This document shows, piece after piece, positions 17,190-25,049 of a stretch of 37,052 nt of DNA. Made by a program: the position numbers and the translations under genes. Location of the stretch: assembly GCF_009766095.1 (NCBI RefSeq), contig NZ_LMUD01000016.1:154882-191933 (forward strand), read 5' to 3'. The notes beneath the pieces are model-generated. The model worked only from the letters and a program-made list of their open reading frames with translations. It made no database searches and was not told where the DNA came from. The stretch comes from Granulicella sp. S190. Its GTDB lineage: Bacteria > Acidobacteriota > Terriglobia > Terriglobales > Acidobacteriaceae. Within the stretch, counting starts at the first letter, position 1. Each line of letters opens with the position of its first letter.

Positions 17190-17870
17190 CTAGAAGCGCA
17201 CGAAGAATCCGAATCCAGGCTGGAGCTCTGTCGTACGCTTTTGGATGGTGAGATAGTTCGTTTCGAAGTCCGGAGCCTTAAAGAACTGCTGCCGAAACTG
17301 GGCGCGAGCTCCAAAGTACTTGTTCAGCATGTAATCGCCGCCCACCGTGTAGTAGTAGGTCGCGCGCGCCTGCGGCAGAAGGCCTTCGCCGCCGCCGGGC
17401 GTGGGCCGGAAGTCAAGCGTTCCGAGGCCCGCCCCCAGGAACGGAGAGATGCCATGGAACTCACGTTTGGGGTGGGCGACATAGCCGAAGGTGTACTCCG
17501 CCGTATTCTGCTGCACGCCGGCTACAGGAATCGCGCCGAACGGAGTGAAGGTCTGGGTATAGCGAGCGTACCCGTAGTTGAACTCAAATCCAATGTAGGC
17601 GGACTTCGTATAACGGATCGTCACCAGCGGGCCAACCGTATTGCCGGGATGAAGATTGATCGGCGTATCGACCGCATCGACGACCGCCGTGCCGTTGGAG
17701 TCCTTGTTCAGGATGGCGGACGCAACCACGCTAAGGTCGAGGCGGGAGAGCTGACGGTCCAGAGCGGTCTGGGGCTGGGTAGCCTGTGCTTTGGCGATTG
17801 ATCCGGCCGCAGTCAGCAGCAGGCAAATTGCAACGTTCCGAACCCACGACGGGCGAGACACATTCAACAT
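17190..17870 (-). CDS. Small outer-membrane beta-barrel protein
   Basis: A 226-residue exported protein. Residues 1-30 form a signal peptide ending in AKAQA. The rest is built of alternating hydrophobic and aromatic residues typical of amphipathic strands (YIGFEFNYGYARYTQTF, YTFGYVAHPKREFHGISPFLGAG, YYYTVGGDYMLNKYFGARAQFRQQF). It ends GFGFFVRF, with the C-terminal Phe that the outer-membrane assembly machinery recognises. A barrel of roughly eight strands would fit the size. The ATG at 17870 is preceded by GGGAG at ten bases; a TTG one codon earlier is also possible. It lies between nfeD and slipin, each about 78 bases away. The function is unknown: a porin-like or adhesin-like barrel cannot be distinguished. 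Confidence 0.8.
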   Translation of the reverse strand: MLNVSRPSWVRNVAICLLLTAAGSIAKAQATQPQTALDRQLSRLDLSVVASAILNKDSNGTAVVDAVDTPINLHPGNTVGPLVTIRYTKSAYIGFEFNYGYARYTQTFTPFGAIPVAGVQQNTAEYTFGYVAHPKREFHGISPFLGAGLGTLDFRPTPGGGEGLLPQARATYYYTVGGDYMLNKYFGARAQFRQQFFKAPDFETNYLTIQKRTTELQPGFGFFVRF

Positions 17871-17948
17871 CAAGACAAAACTCCCTTAATCGAAAACTAC
17901 TATCTTTCAGTCTACTCTGGCATAGGGGCGGATGGGGCCGTCAGCGCG

Positions 17949-19271
17949 TCAAACGGCCTTCTGAGCGGGCTCGATGACCTCAACGACCAGGACCAAACCC
18001 TGCAGCTCCCGCACGGAAACCAGCGAACCAACCGCCAGCGACTCTTGCCCGCGCAGCGAAGCCTGCCACAGTTCCCCGCGAATCTCCACCTGTCCTTCCG
18101 GGCAGAGCGGGGTGCGAACGATCGCCGTCCCTCCGATCATGGCTTGCGGCCCGGTCAGAATCTTGCCACGGCGGGCACGTAGCGCGATCCAGGCGAGGCC
18201 GAACGAGATGGTGCCGAACCCGATGCCCGCTCCCAGGGCCGTCGCAGTATGCACACGAAGCTCCGGAATGGGCCCGTCCACCAGCGTGGCGAGACCGAAG
18301 ACGAGCGCAACGATCCCAGCCATCGCCAAAACACCGTGGCTGGCAAACTTCGTCTCCAGCGCCATCATCACGGCTGCTGCCAGAAGCAGAACGATCGCCG
18401 TATGCCGCACCGGAAGAAGATTCAGGCCAAAGAGACCGAGAAGGACCAGAAGCGTCCCAATGGAGCCAGGCACCACCGTGCCGGGAACGTTGAACTCAAG
18501 ATAGATCAGCAGACCGCCGAGAACGAGCAGCAAAACCGCAATATCAGGATTGGTGAGCTTGCTCAGCAGGCGCTCGCGCGGCGAAGGAGCAGTAGTGACG
18601 ATCGTTGCGCCCTGCAGATGCAGAGTTTGAGTAGTGCCATCGAAGCGATGCAGCTCGTGGCCATCGAGCGCCTTCAGCAATGCGGCGTCATCAGGTTCGA
18701 TCAGGTCGATCAGCTTCAGCTTCAAAGCTTCTTCATCGCTATAGGACTTCGAATTGCGAACCGCATCCTCGGCAGCCACAACATTGCGTCCCCGGCGCGC
18801 GGTGTAGGAGCGCAGAAAAGCAGCCGCATCATTCTCAATCTTCTCCTTCAAAATGGGGTCGAGCTGTCTCCCCTCGACGATAGGATGAGCCGCGCCTGCG
18901 TTGGTGCCTGGCGCCATCGCTGCAACGTCGGCAGCTTCAAGCAGAAAGAAGCCTGCTGACCCGGCCCTGCTGCCCGTAGGCGAGACGAAGATAATGACTG
19001 GGATGGGAGAGTTTTCAATCGCCTCCACCATCACCCGAGTGGATTCAAGCAGGCCACCGGGTGTGCCCATGGAGACTAGGACCGCCTGCGCGTGCAGCCG
19101 TGCCGCCTCGCGGAGACCGCGCTGGAGATAGTCCGCAGAGATAGGCTGGATAGTGTCGTGGATTGTAAGTTTCACGACGACAGGAGCGTCAGACTCAGCA
19201 AAGAGCTTCGAAGGTAGAACGCAGGAGATCGCCATCAACAGGAGAAAGACGACTCTTGCGAACCGGGTCAT
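17949..19271 (-). CDS. NfeD family protein (ClpP-like serine protease domain plus membrane and OB domains)
   Basis: A full-length NfeD of 440 residues. A signal peptide (1-25) is followed by a ClpP-class protease domain. VSMGTPGGLLESTR opens the active region, SPTGSRAGSAGFF holds the likely nucleophile Ser105, and KEKIENDAAAFLRS holds the likely base Lys144; NAGAAHPI lies between them. Four or five membrane helices follow (about 235-365). The C-terminal OB-type domain has GQVEIRGELWQA and SLVSVRELQGLVLVVEVI. Such proteins are thought to cleave the C-terminal hydrophobic tail of partner slipins. The start overlaps the stop of the upstream TPR gene as ATGA, so translation is coupled. The slipin is two genes downstream. 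Confidence 0.92.
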   Translation of the reverse strand: MTRFARVVFLLLMAISCVLPSKLFAESDAPVVVKLTIHDTIQPISADYLQRGLREAARLHAQAVLVSMGTPGGLLESTRVMVEAIENSPIPVIIFVSPTGSRAGSAGFFLLEAADVAAMAPGTNAGAAHPIVEGRQLDPILKEKIENDAAAFLRSYTARRGRNVVAAEDAVRNSKSYSDEEALKLKLIDLIEPDDAALLKALDGHELHRFDGTTQTLHLQGATIVTTAPSPRERLLSKLTNPDIAVLLLVLGGLLIYLEFNVPGTVVPGSIGTLLVLLGLFGLNLLPVRHTAIVLLLAAAVMMALETKFASHGVLAMAGIVALVFGLATLVDGPIPELRVHTATALGAGIGFGTISFGLAWIALRARRGKILTGPQAMIGGTAIVRTPLCPEGQVEIRGELWQASLRGQESLAVGSLVSVRELQGLVLVVEVIEPAQKAV

Positions 19272-20908
19272 GGCAGGCTCTGTCCGCGGGCCTGCAGGGC
19301 CTGACGCATACCCTGCGCGGCTCCGTCCTTCGGCTCCAGTTGCAGCGCTTTGCTAACGTTGACCGCTGAGGCGGCGGTGTCGTTCGCACCCAGATCGAGC
19401 CGGGCAAGGATAAGGTAAGCAGCGACGTTCGGATGCAGCTTCAGAGAGTATTGAGCCTCGTTGCGCGCATCCGCTGCGTTTCCACTGCGCTCCCGTACCT
19501 CGGCCAGACCCGCATGAGCCTCCGCACTGGAGGCGTCAGCGGCGATCGCGGTCTGGAACTCCTGCTCGGCCTCTGGAACCAGCCCTTGGGAGAGGTACTC
19601 GTGTCCCTGCCGCGTGTACTCGGCTGCCTGTTCTCCTGGAGGTAAAGTCCCAAGACGCAGAGCACGCATCTGATCAAGTTCAAACGCAGCCTGACGAAAC
19701 GAGGCCTCTGAATACGTGCGGCGAATGCGTTCCAGCGGATCGAAGTCGGATGATGCTGAGGTGGAGGCAGAAGGGGCAGCGGACGCTGGAGAAGAGATCG
19801 TTCGGCCAGCGCTGATGCTGGTCTTCAACTGCGCCGCCTCTCCATCTGCCGGCCGCAGCTTCAGGGTCAGATCGACCTCGCGCTTGGCTCCTGCAAAGTC
19901 GCCCTGGCGATACAACGCGACCGCAAGGTTGTAGTGATAGTCCGGATCGTTCGGGTCGGCTGTCGAGGCCCGCTGAAAGAGCGGGACCGCATTATGGCCC
20001 TGACGGCTGGAGGCGACCGCTTGATTATTGACCACTTCAGGCAGAGGAAGGCGGCTGGCAACGAAAGCAAAGGCCGATTCAGCCTCGGCGTACTTCGCCG
20101 TGTTGAAACGCGCAAGGCCGATGTAGAAGTTGGCCTCGAGCGAGCGACGATCTGTTGGGGCGATCTTCGCAAACGTTGCCGCTGCCTGCTCGTAGTCCCG
20201 GTCGGCGTACTGCGCCTTGCCTAGCGCAAGCAGCGCGGCAGGGTAGTTGGGATTTACCAGTACCGCTGCCTGCAACCGCTTGATCCTCTCCTGGGAGGTG
20301 GGCGCGTCGGTTCCGCGAATGTAGTTCTCAAAGGCACTCAGCTGAACTCCGCCCGATGCCGCAAGAAAGGTCTGTTGCGCCACGTTGAAGTGGGGATCCA
20401 TCTGCCGCGCGACCTTCCAGGCAACTGCGTTTTCAACGTCGAAGAGCCGATTAAGCTCACTCGAATCCTCCAATGGAGCAGACAGTCTCAGATTCTTCAC
20501 CTCGAGCACCTGGGCCTGCACTGCGATGTGGCCGTTCGTCACGTTGTAGCTGCCGACGATCACGAAGTCAGCATCAAGATTCTGCGCGATCCGAATCGTG
20601 GTCGCACGCGAGGGCCTGAAGTCGATCGGCAGCCCAAGATGGTCGAGCGCGTACTGCCGGTCTTCGCGGGTGATCGTCAGAAAGCCTGCCGAGGCGAGCC
20701 GCTGATTCAGCGTGTCTGGAAAAGAGTCGCCCACCCACGCAAGCGCAGCCTGTCCGGACCGGTTATCGAAGGGAAGAACCAGGACAACCCGCCCGCCCGC
20801 TTCAGGTGTCTCCGAAGACTGCGCAAGACCTGGAAGGCCGCAAGCCAGAAGCAGCAAGCACAAAGAGTACCGCCGAAAGATCGAGCGAACTGGAAGGCGC
20901 TTCGTCAC
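19268..20908 (-). CDS. Exported tetratricopeptide-repeat protein with FlgO/TolB-like N-terminal domain
   Basis: A 546-residue protein with a signal peptide (1-30, ending GLAQS). The first domain (about 40-170: VVLVLPFDNRSG, then DSFPDTLNQRLASAGFLTI and LDADFVIVGSYN) resembles the FlgO/CsgG/TolB N-terminal fold. From about 205 the chain is a TPR solenoid, with repeat starts at about 225, 260, 325, 415 and 470 (for example NPNYPAALLALGKAQYADRD and PDYHYNLAVALYRQGDFAGA). A low-complexity Ala/Ser linker lies near 365-385. The start is GTG with no good Shine-Dalgarno. It overlaps nfeD by four bases and begins 18 bases after the glycosyltransferase stop. A periplasmic or lipoprotein-like adaptor role is inferred; no enzyme motif is seen. 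Confidence 0.78.
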   Translation of the reverse strand: MTKRLPVRSIFRRYSLCLLLLACGLPGLAQSSETPEAGGRVVLVLPFDNRSGQAALAWVGDSFPDTLNQRLASAGFLTITREDRQYALDHLGLPIDFRPSRATTIRIAQNLDADFVIVGSYNVTNGHIAVQAQVLEVKNLRLSAPLEDSSELNRLFDVENAVAWKVARQMDPHFNVAQQTFLAASGGVQLSAFENYIRGTDAPTSQERIKRLQAAVLVNPNYPAALLALGKAQYADRDYEQAAATFAKIAPTDRRSLEANFYIGLARFNTAKYAEAESAFAFVASRLPLPEVVNNQAVASSRQGHNAVPLFQRASTADPNDPDYHYNLAVALYRQGDFAGAKREVDLTLKLRPADGEAAQLKTSISAGRTISSPASAAPSASTSASSDFDPLERIRRTYSEASFRQAAFELDQMRALRLGTLPPGEQAAEYTRQGHEYLSQGLVPEAEQEFQTAIAADASSAEAHAGLAEVRERSGNAADARNEAQYSLKLHPNVAAYLILARLDLGANDTAASAVNVSKALQLEPKDGAAQGMRQALQARGQSLP

Positions 20909-20926
20909 AGATAAGAGTATAGAGCG

Positions 20927-22561
20927 TTAGGGCCCTCGAGAAGGGATAAGCGCAGCTTCGACGATACGGGGAAAGTGCAGCACCGCGGCCCACTCACCCT
21001 TACGATGCGCCTGCCATACCACCTCGCCACGCAGCAGAGTCGCGACCTCGGAAGGCGAAAGATCGCGATGAAAGTCGAAGTACTTCGTATCCGCGGATTC
21101 GTTTCGCCGGCCAAGATCCACGCGATCCACCCGGGGCGCCCACTTCGTCGAGAAGATCAGCGCCACGTCATAGCTTCCAGGATCAGCCGCTGCCTTCTGA
21201 ATCTGCTCAAACGAAAAGTTCTGAATCGGTGTCGTCTTCACAGGATGATTCGTATAACCAAGCTCCGGGCGGTTCAGCTCCGACGTGGCTGGCCACGCGG
21301 TGAGCACCGTCGCTTGCGGATACGTCAGGTCGATGTACCGCACCGCCGCCTGGTGCAGCACAATAAAGTCGCGGTACGTAAGGTTGTCCTCAGGCGCAAA
21401 CGCATAGGGCGGATTGATCCAGATCCCCGCCAGAAACGCCGCTGCACTCAGCAGTGCAATCAGTGTCCACTGCTGCGGAAGCCGCCGCCTCCACGTATTG
21501 ACGCACACCAGCAAAATCAGCGGATACATCGGCAGTAGGTACCGCGTCAGCAGCGCACCTCCAAGGATCGAGAACGCAACCCAGTTCGCAAGCAGAACGA
21601 CGCCGATAGCCTTCAGTGCAGGGCGAGAGATCGGCAGGCGCGTATTGGTCGCTGCGACCGGCACAAGCATCGCAGCAATCATGCACACCACCGGCACAAA
21701 CATGTTCATGTGCACGAAAAGATGCAGCAGTCGATGCCACAGGCACAGAGCTATCCGATAAGCATCAAGATTCGCCGTAGCGTTGTAGCGTAGAAACTCA
21801 GGGTTGCCGAAGACAAACCCCGTACGGTGATAGTGGAAGCCATACCACCCGGTCAGCGGAAGCACCGGCACAAGCAACGCGATCATCCACCGCGCATGAA
21901 CCCCACGCGGCGAAGCCTCGCTGCGCCCCTGTATCCACAGCACCGCCTCCCACACCGCCAGAGCCGCCGGAGTCACAATGGCCGTCTCCTTCGAAAGCGC
22001 AGCCAGCGAAAACATTAGCGCAGCGACAACAGCACTTTGCGCAACCCCGGAAGACGCCTCCACAGAGCCATCCCGGTCGAAGTAAAACGCCAGCCCCCAA
22101 AGCGTAAACGCCGCAGCGAAGATGTCCGCGTGAGCCAGTGTGCTCTGCGCGAACCACACAGGATAAAGCGCAGTCAAAACCACAGTGACGGCGGCCACCC
22201 CAGGGCTAGTCAGATCTCTTGCAAGTTTGAAGAGTCCCAGCAGGGCCGCAGCAGCGACTAGGCACACCAGCGCACGGGTACCGCTGACCACATACCCCGA
22301 GAGGTGCCACCACCCCGCCAGCAGAATCGAAGGCAGCGGCGGGTGCGCATTTGTAACCGTGCTCTGCGGAATCAGGCTACCCGTGCGAAAGAAGTCCCAC
22401 GCCGCCGGAATATAGTAGCCTCCCTCGTCCCAGAAATAAGGAAGCCGAAGGAGGCGAAAGTGTGAGAGGTAGACCGCGACGAAGAACAGCGGATAGAGCA
22501 TCCAGAGAGAAATGTTCCCAGCTTGCTGACCGTCTTCGCCGCTGCTCCTTCGCGCTCGCAC
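20927..22561 (-). CDS. GT39-like membrane glycosyltransferase (ArnT/PMT superfamily)
   Basis: A polytopic GT-C protein of 544 residues. The first loop after the first transmembrane helix contains YFWDEGGYYIPAAWDF, whose Asp-Glu pair is the catalytic/metal motif of the ArnT/PMT group. TVTNAHPPLPSILLAGWWHL follows. About ten or more hydrophobic helices are seen up to residue 400, then a soluble C-terminal domain of about 150 residues. The GTG start lies three bases after the DUF3467 stop. It probably glycosylates an envelope lipid or protein from a polyprenyl-phosphate donor. It resembles the glycosyltransferase at 9948-11651 in plan (membrane part plus short soluble tail) but not in sequence beyond the loop motif. 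Confidence 0.84.
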   Translation of the reverse strand: MRARRSSGEDGQQAGNISLWMLYPLFFVAVYLSHFRLLRLPYFWDEGGYYIPAAWDFFRTGSLIPQSTVTNAHPPLPSILLAGWWHLSGYVVSGTRALVCLVAAAALLGLFKLARDLTSPGVAAVTVVLTALYPVWFAQSTLAHADIFAAAFTLWGLAFYFDRDGSVEASSGVAQSAVVAALMFSLAALSKETAIVTPAALAVWEAVLWIQGRSEASPRGVHARWMIALLVPVLPLTGWYGFHYHRTGFVFGNPEFLRYNATANLDAYRIALCLWHRLLHLFVHMNMFVPVVCMIAAMLVPVAATNTRLPISRPALKAIGVVLLANWVAFSILGGALLTRYLLPMYPLILLVCVNTWRRRLPQQWTLIALLSAAAFLAGIWINPPYAFAPEDNLTYRDFIVLHQAAVRYIDLTYPQATVLTAWPATSELNRPELGYTNHPVKTTPIQNFSFEQIQKAAADPGSYDVALIFSTKWAPRVDRVDLGRRNESADTKYFDFHRDLSPSEVATLLRGEVVWQAHRKGEWAAVLHFPRIVEAALIPSRGP

Positions 22562-22564
22562 GCC

Positions 22565-22882
22565 TTAGTTGACGGGGCCTTGAGAAGGAGGAAGCTGTTC
22601 GAGCGTAATCGCCCCAAACGTCTGCTCGTACTGCGAAAGGTTATGCCCCAGCACGTTCCACAGCGCCTTGGCCTGCTGCGGGCTCAGGTAGACGCCCTGA
22701 AAATTCTTGACGTTCAGCTCCTCGGGATTGTCCTGGCTCATCGTTCCGAAGACGAGGAAAAAATCCCACACGCTCATGCGGACCTGCACGCTGTTGGCGT
22801 ATCCGTCGCGATAGTCTTCGGTGTTGGTGAGCTTGAGCTGGGGCTGTTTATCCTGCTGCTGATTGGGGTTCTGCTGGCTCAT
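22565..22882 (-). CDS. DUF3467 domain-containing protein
   Basis: A small 105-residue protein of unknown function. A Gln/Asn-rich start is followed by the DUF3467 core: YANSVQVRMSVWDFFLVFG, then NVKNFQGVYLSPQQAKALWNVLGHNLSQYEQTFG. Pfam describes the family as small conserved bacterial proteins without an assigned role. No transmembrane segment or signal is visible, so it is probably cytoplasmic. GAAAGAG lies about six bases before the ATG. The glycosyltransferase gene begins three bases after the stop, and tRNA-Leu lies 35 bases upstream on the same strand. Confidence 0.88.
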   Translation of the reverse strand: MSQQNPNQQQDKQPQLKLTNTEDYRDGYANSVQVRMSVWDFFLVFGTMSQDNPEELNVKNFQGVYLSPQQAKALWNVLGHNLSQYEQTFGAITLEQLPPSQGPVN

Positions 22883-22917
22883 CGAATCTCTTTCGGGGTT
22901 GGGTTGCTATCAAATTT

Positions 22918-23001
22918 TGGTGCGGGAGAAGGGACTCGAACCCCCACGGATTGCTCCGCTTGGACCTAAACCAAGTGCGTCTGCCATTTCGCCACTCCCG
23001 C
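22918..23001 (-). tRNA. tRNA-Leu (anticodon UAG, CTA codons)
   Basis: Read on the minus strand, the acceptor arms GCGGGAG (5' end at 23001) and CTCCCGC pair perfectly, followed by discriminator A and an encoded CCA (22918-22920). The anticodon arm CTTGG-TTTAGGT-CCAAG gives anticodon TAG. The T arm contains GGTTCGAGTCC, and the D region GCGAAATGGCAGACGC fits a leucine tRNA, as does the long variable arm. Length is 81 nt plus CCA. A possible promoter lies upstream on the same strand (23051-23079). No intron or anomaly is seen. Confidence 0.97.
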
Positions 23002-23050
23002 GTCTTTTCAGCACTAACTGGCGTGCAAGAAGAACTTCAGTGCCACGACT

Positions 23051-23079
23051 AGCCTATGGCAAAGAACCGTCGATTGCAA
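23051..23079 (-). promoter_or_regulatory. Possible tRNA-Leu promoter
   Basis: Minus-strand TTGCAA (23074-23079) and TAGGCT (23051-23056) are separated by 17 bases, and the predicted start would lie about 40 bases before the tRNA. The -10 element is poor, so this is a weak candidate. The rest of 23002-23120 shows no gene. Confidence 0.25.
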
Positions 23080-23120
23080 CGTTGGCGCCAGTGCGGGCTC
23101 GCAAAGCAATCAATGAAAGC

Positions 23121-23297
23121 TCAGTGCTTGATCAGCCACATCACCCAGCTCGCCGCGATCGTGCCGCCAACAAACAGCACGAAGCAGAAAGCTCCAAAGC
23201 GAATCATCATGCGCGGCTCAGAGCGCTGCGTAATCCCGAACACAATCGACGTGAAGAGGGCGAAGAGCAACACTGCCCCAAAGTGAGAGATGGTCAC
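23121..23297 (-). CDS. 58-residue two-helix membrane protein
   Basis: A small gene of 58 residues. It begins with a GTG (23295-23297) that overlaps the stop of the upstream gene as GTGA and ends in TGA at 23121-23123. The product starts MTISHFGAVLLFALFTSIVF, continues through a short basic loop (GITQRSEPRMMIRFG), and has a second hydrophobic segment (AFCFVLFVGGTIAASWVMW) ending LIKH. It is therefore a two-transmembrane hairpin with a charged turn. The coupling overlap, strong hydrophobic pattern and clean ends argue that it is real. No family is recognised. It probably acts together with the 136-residue membrane protein encoded just upstream. Confidence 0.75.
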   Translation of the reverse strand: MTISHFGAVLLFALFTSIVFGITQRSEPRMMIRFGAFCFVLFVGGTIAASWVMWLIKH

Positions 23298-23704
23298 GAG
23301 CGCTTCCTTCCCGTGGCCAGCGAGTGAGCGTCCACAGCGGAGATGATATTCAGCAAACCGGCCACCACCATAAACTTCGTGCCGTAGTCTGCCGTCGCTA
23401 CCTGCACCGGCATCTGGCCCAGATCGAAGAGCCGCGCCAGCACATAAAGCAATCCGCTACCGAGATCCCCCGCGAAGTTGAGAATATCGAGCAGGTCGCC
23501 CGTATTCGGAGAGTAGATCTTGCCCTTCAACGCAAGGCCAATCGTGAACATCGTGATGATCGAAACCATCAGCAGGCCGCCGCGAATCCATTTGCGCTGC
23601 AGCATGTGCCCAGCGCCAGGGATAAGCCAACCGGCAAGGAGCGCCATCATGGGCAGGGAAGAGGATTGCGCGGTGCGCGCCGTTGCGGAGACATTCGTAG
23701 CCAT
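23294..23704 (-). CDS. Small multi-helix membrane protein (DUF6677-like)
   Basis: A 136-residue membrane protein from the ATG at 23704 (a GTG two codons earlier is in frame). After a polar start comes MMALLAGWLIPGAGHMLQRKWIRGGLLMVSI, a pattern of a helix with Pro-Gly-Ala-Gly-His and a basic turn that is common in TM2-like small proteins. From memory it most resembles the family called DUF6677 in acidobacteria; this has not been checked. Three further helices are likely (VSIITMFTIGLALKG, LGSGLLYVLARLF, FMVVAGLLNIISAVD). The function is unknown. Its stop overlaps the start of the 58-residue gene, and both follow the NagX-like gene on the same strand. Confidence 0.72.
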   Translation of the reverse strand: MATNVSATARTAQSSSLPMMALLAGWLIPGAGHMLQRKWIRGGLLMVSIITMFTIGLALKGKIYSPNTGDLLDILNFAGDLGSGLLYVLARLFDLGQMPVQVATADYGTKFMVVAGLLNIISAVDAHSLATGRKRS

Positions 23705-23757
23705 CGTCACCTGTGATGATACCAGCTACCCCAGCTCGTTGCAGCGCGCCGGCAACC

Positions 23758-24936
23758 TCAAATGCGAAGGAAGATTCGCCTCCGATAGAACGGATAAATA
23801 AGCGCAAGGTTGATCGCAACGATCACCAACCCATAAGCGAGCGACGCGTGAATAGGGCTGAACCACGCTGTCATCATCTGAAATCCCCACTTGTGCAGCG
23901 TCAGCGTCTCTGCACCAACCTGGATTCGGTCGCTCAGCGTGGTGATGACGGTCGAAATAGCAAACGCGAGGATGGCATTGCTCCCAAAGACCAGTACAGG
24001 AACCGCCCAGCGTCTCCACTGCCTCATATCGAGGAGGTAATACAGGCAGCAGAAGACGAGCAGCACGACGCCTCCACTCAACACCGCAAAGGTCGGAGTC
24101 CATATCTTCTTGGTAAGCGGCATCACCGGGCTTAGAGCTAGCCCGAGGCAGACAAGACCGGCTCCCGCAACAGCAAGCACCGTGATCTTTCGCACAGCAG
24201 ACGCTGCGGTAAGCAGCCACTGACCCGCGAGCACTCCGACCAGAAGCGTGGCAAGCGCTCCAAGCGTAGACACCACTCCCTCTGGATCGAACGTCACCCC
24301 ATGGCCTGCCGTCGTTCCGTATGGCCATAGGTGCGGGATGCCAAAGACGGCGCGGTCAACATACGCAGGCAGACTCATAAAGGAGTCGAGATGGCCTGCT
24401 CCGAAGCCGGGAACAGGGTATAGCTTGAGCAACGCCCAGTAGGCGACGAGTAGAGCAAGAGTCGTCAGAGCCAGCACAAGAAACACCTTTCGTTCCCGTC
24501 GTTCCCCCTCTCCAGGTGGCGTGTATACCGAAAGGTAAAGCGTAGAACCGAAGAGATAGCAGACGGCAATCCTCTGCAAAATCCCCGAAAAGCGCAGCGT
24601 AGCCAGATGGTAGTCTGGAAACCCGTTGAGGATCAGGCCGAGAAGGATCATCACCACGGTACGTTGCACCACATGTCTAAAGAGTTCCCCTCGCGTCGAT
24701 CCACGGCGAATGCGCGACGCAAACGAGAGCGCGATCGAGATGCCGACGGCAACCAGAAACGACGGAAAGATCATGTCGGTTGTAGTCGGGCTCTCCCACT
24801 CCGCATGACGCAGTGGAGCATAAACGAAGCTGTAGCTGCCCGGATCCGTGACCAGGATCATCCCCGCGATAGTCAGACCGCGCAGCACATCGAGCGAAAC
24901 AAGTCTCGTACTTTGAGCCAAAGAAGCGGAGGGCAT
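23758..24936 (-). CDS. Heparan-alpha-glucosaminide N-acetyltransferase-like membrane protein (COG4299, NagX/HGSNAT family)
   Basis: A polytopic membrane protein of 392 residues. It opens with RLVSLDVLRGLTIAGMILV, then VYAPLRHAEWESPTTTDMIF and PSFLVAVGISIALSF, the conserved front of the COG4299/DUF5009 acyltransferase group related to lysosomal HGSNAT. About ten hydrophobic helices are visible. HGSNAT moves acetyl groups across the membrane to glucosamine ends; bacterial relatives are often in chitin or amino-sugar loci, but no such genes are here. GGAG lies five to six bases before the ATG at 24936. A promoter and palindromic sites lie upstream. The substrate is uncertain. Confidence 0.85.
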   Translation of the reverse strand: MPSASLAQSTRLVSLDVLRGLTIAGMILVTDPGSYSFVYAPLRHAEWESPTTTDMIFPSFLVAVGISIALSFASRIRRGSTRGELFRHVVQRTVVMILLGLILNGFPDYHLATLRFSGILQRIAVCYLFGSTLYLSVYTPPGEGERRERKVFLVLALTTLALLVAYWALLKLYPVPGFGAGHLDSFMSLPAYVDRAVFGIPHLWPYGTTAGHGVTFDPEGVVSTLGALATLLVGVLAGQWLLTAASAVRKITVLAVAGAGLVCLGLALSPVMPLTKKIWTPTFAVLSGGVVLLVFCCLYYLLDMRQWRRWAVPVLVFGSNAILAFAISTVITTLSDRIQVGAETLTLHKWGFQMMTAWFSPIHASLAYGLVIVAINLALIYPFYRRRIFLRI

Positions 24937-24960
24937 AAAATCTCCGAGGCGTCGAATAGT

Positions 24961-24980
24961 GTCTAGACAAACGTTTAAAC
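24961..24980. promoter_or_regulatory. Palindrome cluster resembling a LacI-family operator, in the leader of the NagX-like gene
   Basis: Three 8-bp perfect palindromes adjoin or overlap within 20 bases: GTCTAGAC (24961-24968), AAACGTTT (24969-24976) and GTTTAAAC (24973-24980). AAACGTTT is the core found in many LacI/PurR-type operators. The site lies just downstream of the predicted minus-strand promoter and before the start codon at 24936, a position where a bound repressor would block transcription. No regulator gene is adjacent. The function is inferred. Confidence 0.4.
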
Positions 24981-24992
24981 ACCATACACGAA

Positions 24993-25021
24993 GCTATACC
25001 GCGTGGCCGTTCTGACAACAA
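24993..25021 (-). promoter_or_regulatory. Candidate promoter of the NagX-like gene
   Basis: On the minus strand TTGTTG (25016-25021) and TATAGC (24993-24998) are separated by exactly 17 bases, about 57 bases before the ATG. Fit to the sigma-70 consensus is moderate. No other gene lies between this and the stop of the secreted protein gene at 25050. Confidence 0.45.
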
Positions 25022-25049
25022 TTAAATAATGTTGGGAATCCACGTAAGG

